A stretch of DNA of 64,000 bases from Rhynchopus euleeides (GCA_963210315.1 OY723324.1:1302001-1366000); one strand, 5' to 3'; shown: positions 8,582-18,467, numbered from the stretch's first letter. Numbers and translations: made by a program. Notes: generated by a model from the letters alone, not told the origin.

Positions 8582-9025
8582 ATGGCCGAACGTGAGCTGG
8601 ATTTAGACCGTCGTGAGACAGGGTGGTTTTACCCGACTGAGAGAGAACACCTCGAGCCGGCGTATGTCGACAGCAATATGGGGAACTCCCATTTCAGTCC
8701 CTGGTATCTACGTGTCCGATCGGACAGTGCCGTGATGCTCCCACTGGATGGAGAATGGCTGAACGCCTCTAAGCCAGAACCCAGTGGGATATCCCGCATG
8801 GGAGAACCGTATGGGATATCCCACCTGCAGGGGTTCACCTCAACTGCACCAGCCCGCTTCATGGAGCAAAGGACAAGGGATGCTGTCGACTGCATCGCGA
8901 AGCAAGTCGCTGTAAAATCGTGCTCCAAGGACGTCTTCCGCACGGTTGTCGTTGGTGCCACCAACTCGCCCTTGCTCTGCTTGAGGAAAGGTGGGTTTGT
9001 GACTGGTGGCCCCTGCAGACGGTAG
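8582..9025 (+). CDS. Uncharacterised 147-residue frame inside the hAT-type element
   Basis: ATG 8582 lies ten bases after the solo family 2-type end. The product (motifs GWFYPTEREHLEPAYVDSN, AVDCIAKQVAVKSC) matches no family I know and has no membrane span. An inverted pair GTGGGATATCCC/GGGATATCCCAC lies within it, and the opposite strand is also open for 138 codons, so coding status is doubtful. It could be cargo, a remnant or chance. Confidence 0.25.
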   Translation: MAERELDLDRRETGWFYPTEREHLEPAYVDSNMGNSHFSPWYLRVRSDSAVMLPLDGEWLNASKPEPSGISRMGEPYGISHLQGFTSTAPARFMEQRTRDAVDCIAKQVAVKSCSKDVFRTVVVGATNSPLLCLRKGGFVTGGPCRR

Positions 9026-9379
9026 GCAATGTGAGAAACGTTCAAATACGCTGAACGTTCAACGTATTTGAACGTTCAACGTATTTTTAAAATCGGGATT
9101 CTGAAAAATACGCGTATTTTGCCTTCACTGCCCTAGGGGGGGGGGGCAGGGGGTGAACCTGCATCGGCAGGGCAGTGAGGCAACTGCTGCTGCCATGTGC
9201 ATGTGTTCCCACTGCCTTGCGTTCGGCGTTCCGCCACAGTAGCTTCGGGTGGCTGCAGCGAAAGAAGCGGAGAAAAATAACCGCACTGGTGCCCCTGACG
9301 ACCCCATATTGCGTAGTTTGTGCGTAGTGAAAAGGGGGGGGGGGTCTCATTTTTTGATTTACTCAGCCATTCTCTGTCT

Positions 9380-9577
9380 CTATGCCGGGACCCCAAACTC
9401 AAGGAGTTCTTGCTGTTCCGGGGTCAGTGAGGGTGCAGGCGCTTCAGGTGCTGCAGGTTCTTCAGGTGCTGCAGCGCTGGCAGCCTTCGGTGCGGGTTTC
9501 GACGCAGTCTTTGCAGGTCTCTTTGGGGGTGCCCTTTGGCGCGGTGCCTGCTTCAGCTCGTCGGGTGGAAGCATCAA
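9380..9577 (-). CDS. Pro/Ala/Lys-rich C-terminal frame, hypothetical
   Basis: About 65 residues with DELKQAPRQRAPPKRP, an AP-repeat region and the end TPEQQELLEFGVPA. The frame has no clear ATG in a good context. A 50-bp tandem duplication at its 5' side repeats the DELKQAP part. It may be the last exon or a remnant of the frame at 9658-9975, but I found no splice pair that joins them in phase. Confidence 0.25.
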   Translation of the reverse strand: MMLPPDELKQAPRQRAPPKRPAKTASKPAPKAASAAAPEEPAAPEAPAPSLTPEQQELLEFGVPA

Positions 9578-9657
9578 CGCATCATTAAGCGGTGCCTGCT
9601 TCAGCTCCTCCGGGTGGAAGCGTCAACGCATCATTAAGGAAGAAGGAAGCACAGTTG

Positions 9658-9975
9658 CTACGCTTTTTTGCAGCTGCAGGAAACGACACCATACCCAACA
9701 ACAATCCCCAGACCGTCGAGGGAGAGTGGGCGCCTGGATCCCGTGACACAGATCTCTAGTGCCGTTGTGATCCCCTCGGATAACGTCTCCTGGACGTTGT
9801 CAGCGGAGGTTGCCTGTGTGGCGGTGACCTCCGTATACCCCGCGGGATCCAGTGCCAGTAGCGCCTTCTTCAGCTTTTCGTCGACCCCTCGGCCGACGCT
9901 CTCCTTGATGTCAAGGGCCACCTTCAGGGTGGCACCTCGCAGCGCCCTGAAGGCTGTGATCGTATCATCATTCAC
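9658..9975 (-). CDS. Hypothetical 105-residue protein
   Basis: Begins at ATG 9975 with MNDDTITAFRALRGATLKVA and continues through KLKKALLALDPAGYTEV to a Cys-rich end. No family is recognised. Its position beside transposons and its size suggest a transposon-derived remnant rather than a host gene. Confidence 0.3.
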   Translation of the reverse strand: MNDDTITAFRALRGATLKVALDIKESVGRGVDEKLKKALLALDPAGYTEVTATQATSADNVQETLSEGITTALEICVTGSRRPLSLDGLGIVVGYGVVSCSCKKA

Positions 9976-10609
9976 AATCTCGAGGGTGTTCTACGCGGCT
10001 CCTGGAACTCACTTCCTTCTCAGGTGTTTCTGGGCATGGGGCAACCTTGCCCAGGTGTTTCTGGAGTCCCGCCCCACATGTCGTGCGTTCTTTCGTACGG
10101 TGTATAGTGAGTTCTGGCAATAATTTTTTGCTCGGTCAGCGCAGTGCCTCCAGTCCTGTCTCAGTAGCCACACAGAAAGGGGGACCAAAAAAAACTGGGG
10201 GGGGACCAAAAAGCGAGACCCCCCCCCCAGATTGCGTAGTTTGTGCGTAGTGAAAAAGGGGTAAATCAGGGGCACCACGCACGGGAATATGTTATGTCAA
10301 AACATTGGAGTATTGCAACTCAGCACATGCAACTCGCACTTCACAATACTCATGGTTCAGCAGTAGGTAGGAGGTGCTCCTGCGTGTGGATGCATGACAC
10401 ATCAAGCCCGACCCCCCCGACCCCATCCCCTCACCCCCCCTCCCGCCCGCTTCTCGAGCAAGGCGATTGGATAGCCTTTGGAGCATCGTTCAGAGCAGCC
10501 CAGCAAAGGCATGTGGCCCGAATCGATGAATGCATCCGCCACGCCAACCACCCCACCCCCGCAACAGGCCCCCCGCGCATTTTTCTCTTTTCCCACACAA
10601 CCCGCAACA

Positions 10610-11167
10610 ATGCGCGACATCGGTTGGACCGTGATGTACATCTTCCTGTATGCCTTTTGTTGCTGCCCCTTCTGCTGCGGGGAGGGGGGAGGGATGTCAG
10701 TTGTTTTCTTTCTCCCGACTTGCCTTGCCCATCCCCGCTCGCTCGATAAGCTCCAACCCCCAAGCTTCTTCTTGTTGCTCACACCCACACCACACCACCC
10801 CCACAGCATGCTGGAGGTGGCCATCGTCGCTGCGCTGATCCTGCCGATGCCCTCAAACACTATCCGGGGGTTCCTGATCGACTCCATCCGGAAGGCGTGG
10901 ACCAACTTCCCCTACGTGCAGTACACCTTCGCGCTGGTGCTGGTGCTGGACGTGCTGATGTTCTCCGACTCGATGAACTACATCTACAGCAACGACCACA
11001 GCGGCCACAACAAGATTGAGTACTTCCGCCACCAGCAGCACGCCTACCTCACGGGCTTCAGCGTCGGCCTCTTCTTCGTGATGAACCGGCTCCTCGACCT
11101 GAACACCCAGCTGTACGACGCACGCGAGCTGATGAAGCGCCAGGAGAAGGCAAAGAAGGACGCATAA
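10610..11167 (+). CDS. BAP31/Yet1-like ER membrane protein (two exons)
   Basis: Exons 10610-10647 and 10807-11167 join in phase 2 (CT|C) across a 159-base intron with donor GTATGC and acceptor CACAG; the intron is a multiple of three and lacks stops, so the unspliced frame is also open. The spliced product of 132 residues starts MRDIGWTVMYIFLMLEVAIV and has three hydrophobic segments (about 7-26, 47-63 and 88-104) and a basic, Lys-rich end. The first segment ending in a Pro-containing loop, and AYLTGFSVGLFFVMNRLLDL in the third, match the BAP31/BAP29 family of ER sorting chaperones. It is shorter than animal BAP31 because the C-terminal coiled coil is reduced to about 20 residues (YDARELMKRQEKAKKDA). 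The start is the first ATG in frame and gives the family-like N-terminus. Confidence 0.82.
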   Translation: MRDIGWTVMYIFLYAFCCCPFCCGEGGGMSVVFFLPTCLAHPRSLDKLQPPSFFLLLTPTPHHPHSMLEVAIVAALILPMPSNTIRGFLIDSIRKAWTNFPYVQYTFALVLVLDVLMFSDSMNYIYSNDHSGHNKIEYFRHQQHAYLTGFSVGLFFVMNRLLDLNTQLYDARELMKRQEKAKKDA

Positions 11168-11260
11168 ACACACCCCCACAAGCGCGCACAGCGCCCCACC
11201 CACCCACCCCCCCCCCCTCTCCGCCTCGCCGTAGTGACTACAAAAAGGACTAACATTGCG

Positions 11261-11305
11261 AGAAGGTGCTGGGAGATTTACTTTTCCATTCCCTCTCGAC
11301 GATCA
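11261..11305 (+). repeat. Conserved 45-bp block, copy 2
   Basis: Near-identical to 1397-1441. It starts about 94 bases after the BAP31-like stop codon, again downstream of a + strand gene and in the same orientation. Confidence 0.5.
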
Positions 11306-11551
11306 AACCCCCCCCTCTCCGCCTCGCCCCTCCCGCCCCTTTTCGGGGAGGGGGCGAGTGCATGGGTCTCCACAATGCGATCAGAAGAAGATGAAGACGT
11401 TACCCCCCCCCCCCCCCCCCCACCCAGCAGCTGCTGCAATCTGCAATATATACACAAGCCATGCAGGCGGGTTGGATGGTGGGGGGGGGATCTGGGGGGG
11501 GGGGGGGCGTCCTTCTGTTGTCCCCTCTCTTTTTCTGATTCTGATTTTATT

Positions 11552-12498
11552 CAGGGTATAAGATAGACTTTTTTTCTGGCGCCGTTTTCCGGTTTTTCTG
11601 GTTTTGAAATTTTTCGCGCGCGCCTTCGGCGCGCGCGACCCGCGCAAACCCTCTCAGAATCACACCTAACACGGCTGGACCAGGCTCTGCCGAACAGCAG
11701 TGGCGTGTTGCTCCACGCAGCTCCCCGAAGGGACGGAACTGAGCTTTCAATGCGTCCACGTACTGACGGAGCGCGGCTTCGCATCACCTCCCGCATCAGG
11801 ACAAACCCCCCTGAGGGTGCTGCTCTGCTGGTACGCCTCACGAAGGGCAACTACCTTCATGGTCGAGCTTGTTGCATGACCACCCCCTTGAGGCAGTCAG
11901 TCAGACGATGCGCACAACGTGCGCTCATGCGAACACCAGCGGGTGTCTCCAACACTGCACAAATCGCGGTCCCGCCAGAACCCGAATCCGTCGATCCTCT
12001 CCAAAGCGGACATGCACTCCCGAAAACATCGGAGTTTGCATGTGCCATCCCCAGCAAGGCAAACGTGCTCGAGACAAGGTCGTAGCTTGCGTGGATGACA
12101 GGGTGGTCCTTGGCAGTGTGCACCGCAACGAGATTGAGTGCATGCGCTCGGCAAGCCGCCCAGAAGGAGTACGGTGCGGTCGGAATGATCAAGCTACCGG
12201 AGTATCTCGAAACTTCAAACAGGGAAGACCCGCATGACGAGGACATCACCACCCACCGGGTCCCGCTGGGCTCCTTTTCTCCGCTTCTCTGCTTTCTTTT
12301 GACTGTTTGAGCTCCGTGCGGATCACGATGGGGTCACTTTCCATATTTTTTTGGCTAATGTTCCCACTGGTTGACTGTCACAAAGGTTCCCCAAAAACCG
12401 GCGAAAATCCGATCGGCCTTTTTTTTTTTTTCCAGAAAACCGGAAACCGGGAAACCCTGGTTTTGAAAACCGGAAAACCAGACCTATCTTATCCCCTG
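11552..12498. mobile_element. hAT-type element with transposase relic
   Basis: The left tip CAGGGTATAAGATAG (11552) and the right tip, complement of CAGGGGATAAGATAG (ending 12498), differ at one position and are flanked by the exact 8-bp duplication ATTTTATT (11544-11551 and 12499-12506). Both arms continue with TTTTCCGG and CTGGTTTTGAAA motifs. The 947-bp length indicates internal deletion. A minus-strand coding relic (next entry) independently supports the hAT assignment. Confidence 0.93.
11857..12252 (-). pseudogene. hAT transposase fragment
   Basis: The minus-strand frame contains YSFWAACRAHALNLVAVHTA followed by DHPVIHASYDLVSSTFALL. The Cys-x2-His-x-Leu-Asn-Leu pattern is the conserved CxxHxLNL motif of the hAT transposase catalytic core. 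About 100 residues are left, with neither the first acidic residue region nor the C-terminal dimerisation domain, so this is a dead remnant within the non-autonomous element. Confidence 0.6.
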
Positions 12499-14030
12499 AT
12501 TTTATTAGCTGGGTTCTTCCCCCGCCCCTCCCCATCCCCTTCCCCCCACCCCAGCGGGGGGGAGGGGGGGGTGGCGCGGGCGGATTCAGCACGATGCGAC
12601 TCTGCTGATCCGCTGTCGGAAGACTGCGCGGTGAACAACGGGAGTGGCAAAAAAAATGGGAGCGGATTTCCCCCTGTCAATCTATGTATCTCTCGTTTTG
12701 ACACGGGTTGGTTTGAACAGCTACACACTACACTGTGGCCTGTTGTTCAAAACCGCGGTGTATCCACCACCGCATCCGCTCGGGATGATGTGTGTAATGG
12801 GGTGTGGCATAAGCACCGCCATGAATATTGCAACGTCTGCCTGGCTACCTGGTTGTGTCGCGACGTGGCTCTGCCCCCTGGCTTTTTCCCGCTAACCCTG
12901 CGGCGGGCAGAGAGAGTGTGGTTCATCGGATGTTGCCCTCTCGCAGCACTGTCCCTGCAGCGCATACACTTTTGATGGTTTCCCCACAACAAGCCCAAGC
13001 GGGTCGGGCGGGCTTCCGTCGTTTCTCCCGAGCAATTTGGGCTGTGCGCAGGACACGCACACCCAGAGCGATTGTTCGGGGGTGTGGCGCCATTTTTCCC
13101 CCAATGAAGAGGGGTGGTGTGCCCCTCACCGAGCATCCTAATAAGCTGTTGCTCTTGTTGCGGTATACCCAACACGCGCGCAACATCCAACGAATGTGAT
13201 TTTTTTTGGGGGTCCTTCGGGGGCGGTTCCTGGATTGCGGTCTTCTCTCCAAAGTAGATAGCGTGTCTGGATGTCGTGTTCAGAGGTCTTGGGCCTCTTC
13301 TGTGCGATGTCACCCCCGCTCATCCTGCATTGCTTGAGTGGCTTCGACTCGGAGGGTGTGGAGCTCAGGTGTGAGCTTGACCTGCTGCGAGCCAAGTCGG
13401 GTGTCGCACACCGGGACAGGTTGGCGGCAGACGCGGAGCAAAGCAGACACCCACCCCTCCCCCACCCCCGGTGAGTTTATTAACGTGAAGGGCTGCGACA
13501 GACTTGTGGCCCTGTGGGACATGGCAGAGCTTGCCTCCTTCAGCTTCGGACCTGATGCCGATGTCCCGAAAAGCGACCCACCCACCCCACCCCCACCCCC
13601 ACCCCCTGCGCGCCCTTCTCTGATGCCAAAAGGCACTTTTCTTGCAAAAAGTCGCAAAAGTGGACCCTCCCCCATGCGTGCTGCACACCCTCCCATTGTG
13701 CATTTTGATTGATCCACCCTGTACAGCATATCTTAGTGTGGGTGACTCAAACATTGCGAAGGAGGTGCTGAGGATCTTGCCTTTGCTTTCGCTCGTCCCC
13801 ACCCCCTACCCCCACCCCCTGCGTGCTGAGCAGCAAGAGTTGCCCAGAGTCCGCACGGGAAACCCACCGCACCCGCCACCCGTATCCCCCCCCCCCTCCC
13901 CCAACTCCAACGCCACAAGACACATCCCCTAGTAGCACCCACCCCCACCCCCCTCCCCACCACTTCACATCACCAGCACCCTCCACAGGACGGGGCACGC
14001 AGCCCACCCACCCACAGCTCTGCCGCAACA
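12499..14030. other. Intergenic, with possible decayed coding pieces
   Basis: C-rich tracts alternate with mixed sequence. Two + strand stretches read like protein: about 13330-13450 (LHCLSGFDSEGVELRCELDL) and about 13483-13580 (INVKGCDRLVALWDMAELAS), in different frames and separated by a C-rich stretch ending in GGTGAG. I recognise no family and cannot build a gene. The last 100 bases form the C-rich leader of the bL20 gene. Confidence 0.4.
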
Positions 14031-14995
14031 ATGCTGCGGCGCACTGTTGTGGTGAGCTTCTCCCCCAAGGGGTTGTTCTCGAGAACATGGAGGCCGCGGA
14101 ACCCCGGTATGATGCACGACCTCGCGCCGAAAGGTCTCGACCAGAAGGCGGTGATCCTGCCGAAGACGAACGCGCCGTTCGACGATGACCAGACAGTGCA
14201 CCGCGAGCTGCTGGGCGGGTTCTGGAACAGGTTCCCACAGATCATGCGTGGATATCAGGGCAGGGCTGGGCGGAACCACGGGTCGATGGTGCGGGCGGCA
14301 AGGTGGCACACCATGAAGATCTCGGCATACCGGTGGCTGAAGAAGGCGGAGCTGATGATGCTGCGCGTCAACAACATCACCGCAGGGATGGAGGAGCACG
14401 GCATGGGGTTCAAGGAGTACCGCTACAAGCGCACCCTCCAGGACATCCACCTCACCAACGCCATGTCTGCCCGGCTTGCCAAGTATGAGCCGCTCGCCTT
14501 CAGGGCCCTGGCGGAGACGCTGCGGTCGGAGAACCTGCTGATGTACGACAAGCACCCGGAGTACCGGGACCACCAGACGGAGCGCAACAACCGCATCAAG
14601 GATGCGTACAACAAATACGCGATGCAGAGCCCCCTTCCGACAAGAAGAAGGGCAGCCGACCCGACCTGGCGTGAAATCCCTCTGTATGTCTTGTGCGGGG
14701 TTGGCAGTGGTGAGCATGCACGCTCTTTTTCGGGCCACACATCACCATCCTGTGACTCTGGGGGTCTTCGCTGGTCGTTATGCCTCGTTATTCTTCGTCA
14801 GTTTTCACCTAGTTTCCTTAGGAAATGCACCAAAATGCACTGACGATCACCCCGTAGCGAAGACCCTCTGGCTTTTATTTATTGAGTTGCGCACCCCCAC
14901 CCCCCACCCCCCACCCTCACAGGTACCAGGGCCGCCAGCACGATGCCAAGTTCCACGCAGAGCACCCGGTGTTCCTCACGGACTGGAAGATCTGA
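14031..14995 (+). CDS. Mitochondrial large-subunit ribosomal protein bL20 (two exons)
   Basis: Exons 14031-14683 and 14923-14995 join in phase 2 (CT|G) over a 239-base intron with donor GTATGT and acceptor CACAG, giving 241 residues. The N-terminus (MLRRTVVVSFSPKGLFSRTW) is basic and lacks acids, as in a mitochondrial targeting peptide. Residues about 85-165 follow the bL20 pattern: RNHGSMVRAARWHTMKISAY, then LRVNNITAGMEEHGMGFKEY, and LTNAMSARLAKYEPLAFRAL, matching the family blocks for rRNA binding and the INAA..HG.SY..F region. bL20 binds 23S-type rRNA during early assembly. The second exon adds YQGRQHDAKFHAEHPVF and ends DWKI. A small transposon lies in the intron. The reading without splicing would lose the conserved-looking tail, which supports the intron. 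Confidence 0.85.
14760..14866. mobile_element. 107-bp GGGGGTCTTCGCT MITE inside the bL20 intron
   Basis: Left tip GGGGGTCTTCGCT, right tip AGCGAAGACCC, flanked by TCT at 14757-14759 and 14867-14869. The body is the reverse complement of the 21492-21600 element (shared CACCAAAATGCACTGACGA). It fills nearly half of the 239-base intron. Confidence 0.85.
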
Positions 14996-15802
14996 TGACC
15001 TTTTGTTCCCCACACCCTTCTCTGTGTTTGGCAGGTTCCTAAAGCGGCAGCCCGCTTCGGGCTCTGTGGGGGAAACATGCAACCCCCACCGCCACGGGGC
15101 GCTGCGCCTGTGCGGGTTGCATCCTCTGTGTGCCCGCTTGTGCCTTGTTGTGCCGTTTCCCTCCCTCTCCGCCCCCCCCTAGCCAGCGGCCTGTACTGAG
15201 GCCAACCCGAGGCGTCGCAGCCTCGCAATCACAGAGCAGCTAACAAAATACACCGGTCGTTGGACTGGGTGACGTGTGCTTAGCCCAGCTCTAGAGTGGG
15301 TAAAAGTTCTTGGGATGTTCCCACTCTGTCTGTGGGGGGGGTGGGGGTGGGTGGGTGGGGGGTGCACCCGTGGGGGGGGGGGGGCAAGGTTGGGCAAGGA
15401 GTTGGAGGCTTCGTGGTGGGAGCTTCGTTGAGCTCCCTCAGAAAACCGAAAGAAGAAAGAAAATCCGGAACAAAAAAAATTAACACTGCTTCGGTTGTTC
15501 TGGAGGCCCCACCCCCCCCAGCCCCCTCCTCCCTCCCCCCTCAGTATTGGTCCGGCTTGGTGGCGCAGAAGATGTATCGCACCACAGGTTTTGAAGAATG
15601 GGCTTGTCGTCAAAACAAGAGCATTGCCCACCACAGCATTTCCCAGCAGCAGCCGTCACGTTGAGTACCTGAATTTTTGTTGGTGGTGGGATGGTGATGT
15701 GGGTGTGTGCATACAAAAAGTCAGTATGAGTCTTAAGGCCTTAAGTTGACGTTGCATATCTCAGGGGGTGTTCTCAGCGGCTGTTCCCCTCCTCTGCCAC
15801 AG

Positions 15803-16593
15803 CTCAGGTTGCCACGGGAGACCCCTCGTTTGATAGGGACACCTTCCACCAGTCCTCGCAGCGACGTCCCCAAGCCCGGTGGGGGGGGAGGGTGGCCGAA
15901 GTGCCCCCTCGTACAACAGTGGCTGGGGCCACACTTCGACTCTGCACTGAGGATGCAGGCGGGGCTGAAACACGGGGGTCGAGGTAACCATGCTGTCTGT
16001 GTGACTCTCGCGTGCACGACACCAGTGCTGCCTACACACACATGCGCGTGTGTGGGTTCCGCATCCTCTTTACCGTTCCGCCAGAATCCCTCCATCTGGG
16101 GAAGCTTCCCTCGCAGCTGTAGCAGCCGTGTTTTCGTTTTTGTCGCCTCTTCCTTCCCATGTTGCGGGACATGCCCACAGTCACACAGGGGTGTGAAAAA
16201 TCATGTGTAAAAAGACTCAGTCTTAGTATATTAGCTGCCAGCCAGCACTACGCCAGCACGCGAGACTTACCAGACTCGTGACGCCGCCACCGGTGCTTCG
16301 CGCCACCAGGGAGCCGCCTCTTGCAATACCCTCCACAGGCCAGCGTGCCTGGGAGGGTTCGATGGGGTGGCGAGACAGCAGCAGCGCAGTGTGGCGAACG
16401 GAACCACCTCTTTGCGATACCCGCAGCAGGCCAACTGCGCCTGAGGGGGTTCGGTGAGGTGGTGAGAGATGTCACATCACATCACAGCACAGCACAGCAC
16501 AGCATACATCACAAGGCACACAACAGCTCAGGTTGCCACGGGAGACCCCTCGTTTGATAGGGACACACTTCCACCAGTCCTCGCAGCGAGAAA
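15803..16593 (+). repeat. Direct repeat pair of about 65 bp
   Basis: CAGGTTGCCACGGGAGACCC...CCACCAGTCCTCGCAGCGA occurs at 15803-15869 and 16526-16593; the second copy has an extra AC. Sequence between and around the copies is unrelated. Origin unknown. Confidence 0.6.
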
Positions 16594-17429
16594 TTTGGCC
16601 GAAAAAAAAATTTTCCGGGGGGCTTCGTTGTGGCGCATCGGTCCTTTGGCCTGCCGGGCCTCCCCCCCGCACCCCCCCTCCACACGCGAACCGGTCCCCC
16701 TTTTTCAATTGCGACCCGGTTCCCGTGTTGTGTCGCGGCCCTCCCCGCCTCGCCTCCGACAGACTCTCCCCACAGTTGACGACGTGGGCAAACGGCGCCG
16801 ACATCCTCTCATCACTTACCGTATTCTCATCAGGACGGTCGGTTTCCCTGACGCCACGACCACCAATGTGCTCCGATGCTTTTTGAAGGAGGTAGTTCAT
16901 CCCCGACTCAGGCGTTTGCGGGAATGAGCTCGCCCACTTCTCCTGGAGGAGTACGCACCACCCGGTCGTGGCGCACCCGCACCCGCTGCACACCGCACAT
17001 GACGAGTTGCGGTAGCAGCCGTACCCCACACAGGTTCGAGTGGTTTGCCATGGTCCTGCTCACGACGACCTGCAGGTCACCCGTTCCTGTCGTGCACGGG
17101 CAGGCAGTGCCAGGAGGTGGTGGCCTCGTCAATCTGGCAGGGTTTGAGTTTACCGGGGCGAGGCACTCCACTCTGGGTCTGCTGTTTGTGATGTAACAAG
17201 CAGGTCTGGCGGGGTGTTCAGGGTTCGGAGTGGCCCTCCTCGTTGGCATCCGTGCAGCAGCGCTATCGCGTCCCGGAATGCCCCGTGTCACACCGGTGGG
17301 AACAGGGGCCAGCACCGCCATCTCGAGGAGGACCCGGGCCGTTCTTTGGATTCTTCACAGTCGCAGCCTCCGGCTTGTCGTTGTCCGTCAGCGTAGCGCC
17401 CACCCAGCCTGCAGAGATCTTGCACCGTC

Positions 17430-17545
17430 TTCAACAGCAACTTTTGACCCGACAATTTTTGGGGCATTTTTTCACCAAAAAAAAATCACTCTGCGCGCCA
17501 AGTCGAAGACTTGTTTGGGGACTTTTGGTGTCCCCAATTTTGTGT
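17430..17545 (+). repeat. Repeat end shared with 24620-24725
   Basis: The block CACCAAAAAAAAATCACTCT, then GCCAAGTCGAAGA and GGGGACTTTTGGTGTCCCCA, is shared with the right part of the 22464-24854 element at about 80-90 percent by eye. Upstream, scattered matches (GACCTGCAGGT(C/T)ACCCGT) keep the same order, so this is probably a decayed relative of that element. Confidence 0.5.
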
Positions 17546-18090
17546 ATATGGTGGAAGCGTCCAATGCAACACTCACAGCATAGAGGCCAAGTGTTTCTCG
17601 TAGTATTTTCACCGACTTTTCCATACCCCCATACGGTAATTAATTCGCCGGGACCTCGGAATCATAACATTTTCCCATAACATTTAAATTCGGTGTTTTA
17701 ATTAATTGGAGTTAGATCGGGCGCGTGGGGGGTGGGGCCCACCCAAGGGGGGTCAGCCCGACCCTCGCACCCGTTCTCCCCTGCCGATCGAGCTCATCGA
17801 GCTTCTCCTGGCCCTCTGCAGCCATCTGGCACCTGAAGAAAGTGTGCCGAGTGCTCTGACTGTCCTCCAGATCACCTCATCATCTTGGGCAGTGTCATCG
17901 GTCGCTCGGTACCAGAAGCGGGGGGTTCCGCTAGAGCCCGCTGATGCCACCAATCTGCACCCAAGCCCCACAGAGAGCTAGTGGGTGTGTGTGGGTCGCA
18001 GGACCGAGCAAATGTCACGGAAATTTTCGCTACCGAGCCACCAAAAAAACGCCAAGCCCATAACATTTTTGAAAATGTTAAAAATAAAAA

Positions 18091-18467
18091 TGTTACTGGG
18101 GGGGGGCAAATACAAGCATATATGCTTGTATTAAGCGTGCCAGCTCGCATAATGCGGGGCTTTCTGGAAAAATTATAAATGATTATACTGCGAATACAAG
18201 CATACTAAAAACCCAATTTTTGTTGACCAGGCTAATACAAGCATACATGCTTGTATTAGCCTGGTAGAAAAATTTATATTTTTGTGGTGGAAAACCCCCC
18301 AAAAACCCCAAAAATACCCAATATTTTCTACCAGGCTAATAGAAGCATATATGCTTCTATTAGCCTGAAAATTTTATTTAAATCCGGATTTTCATAATAT
18401 GCTTGTATTCGCATGTATGCTTGTATTAGCATGTATGCTTGTATTTGCCCCCCCCCAGTAAGGAGGA
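18091..18467. mobile_element. AT-rich palindromic element with CAAATACAAGCATA arms
   Basis: Inverted ends TTACTGGGGGGGGCAAATAC (left) and the complement ending GCCCCCCCCCAGTAA (right). The interior holds repeated palindromes AATACAAGCATATATGCTTG and relatives (also AATAGAAGCATATATGCTTC), alone or framed by AGGCTAATA/TATTAGCCT. Base composition is far more AT-rich than the surroundings. No coding capacity; it could fold into multiple hairpins. A similar CCCCCCCCAGTAAG junction occurs at 25143-25155. Confidence 0.65.

Larger units (their letters stand above)
8192..9130. mobile_element. hAT-type element inserted at the edge of the family 1 transposon
   Basis: Begins CAGTGATCGAAAATACG and ends complementary CGCGTATTTTGCCTTCACTG, flanked by the exact 8-bp duplication CCCTAGGG at 8184-8191 and 9131-9138. 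Subterminal ACGTTCAACGTATTTGAACG motifs repeat near both ends (8215-8245 and 9048-9084). The 939-bp length suggests a non-autonomous element. It landed on the TA tip plus poly(G) junction of the family 1 transposon and so postdates it. Confidence 0.92.
9131..10609. other. Spacer with two small minus-strand frames and a duplicated motif
   Basis: After the poly(G) that flanks the transposons there is no recognised gene. The sequence TTGCGTAGTTTGTGCGTAGTGAAAA occurs twice (9309-9333 and 10231-10255). Next to the copies lie TGGTGCCCCTG (9288-9298) and CAGGGGCACCA (10267-10277), which are complementary but face outward and lack a matching 8-bp duplication. A 50-bp tandem duplication (GCGGTGCCTGCTTCAGCTC...) lies at about 9540-9640. 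Confidence 0.5.
14996..18090. other. Long intergenic stretch, repeats only
   Basis: No gene is supported. Contents: G/T-rich 15330-15390, a 65-bp direct repeat (15803-15869 and 16526-16593, GTTGCCACGGGAGACCCCTC), a diverged duplication near 16320-16470, a CACAG/CATCA microsatellite at 16470-16507, and a repeat related to 23.7-24.75 kb (GACCTGCAGGTCACCCGT at about 17067, and the A-rich stretch to GGGGACTTTTGGTGTCCCCA at 17476-17539). CATAACATTTT motifs cluster at 17660-17690 and 18055-18090. Confidence 0.5.

Noticed and set aside
9380-9975. Two-exon gene joining the two minus-strand frames
   Set aside because: The GTATGG donor and the CAG acceptors give the wrong phase, so no in-frame join was found.
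16320-16370. tRNA-like GGGTTCGATGG motif
   Set aside because: No acceptor stem, D arm or anticodon arm can be drawn around it.
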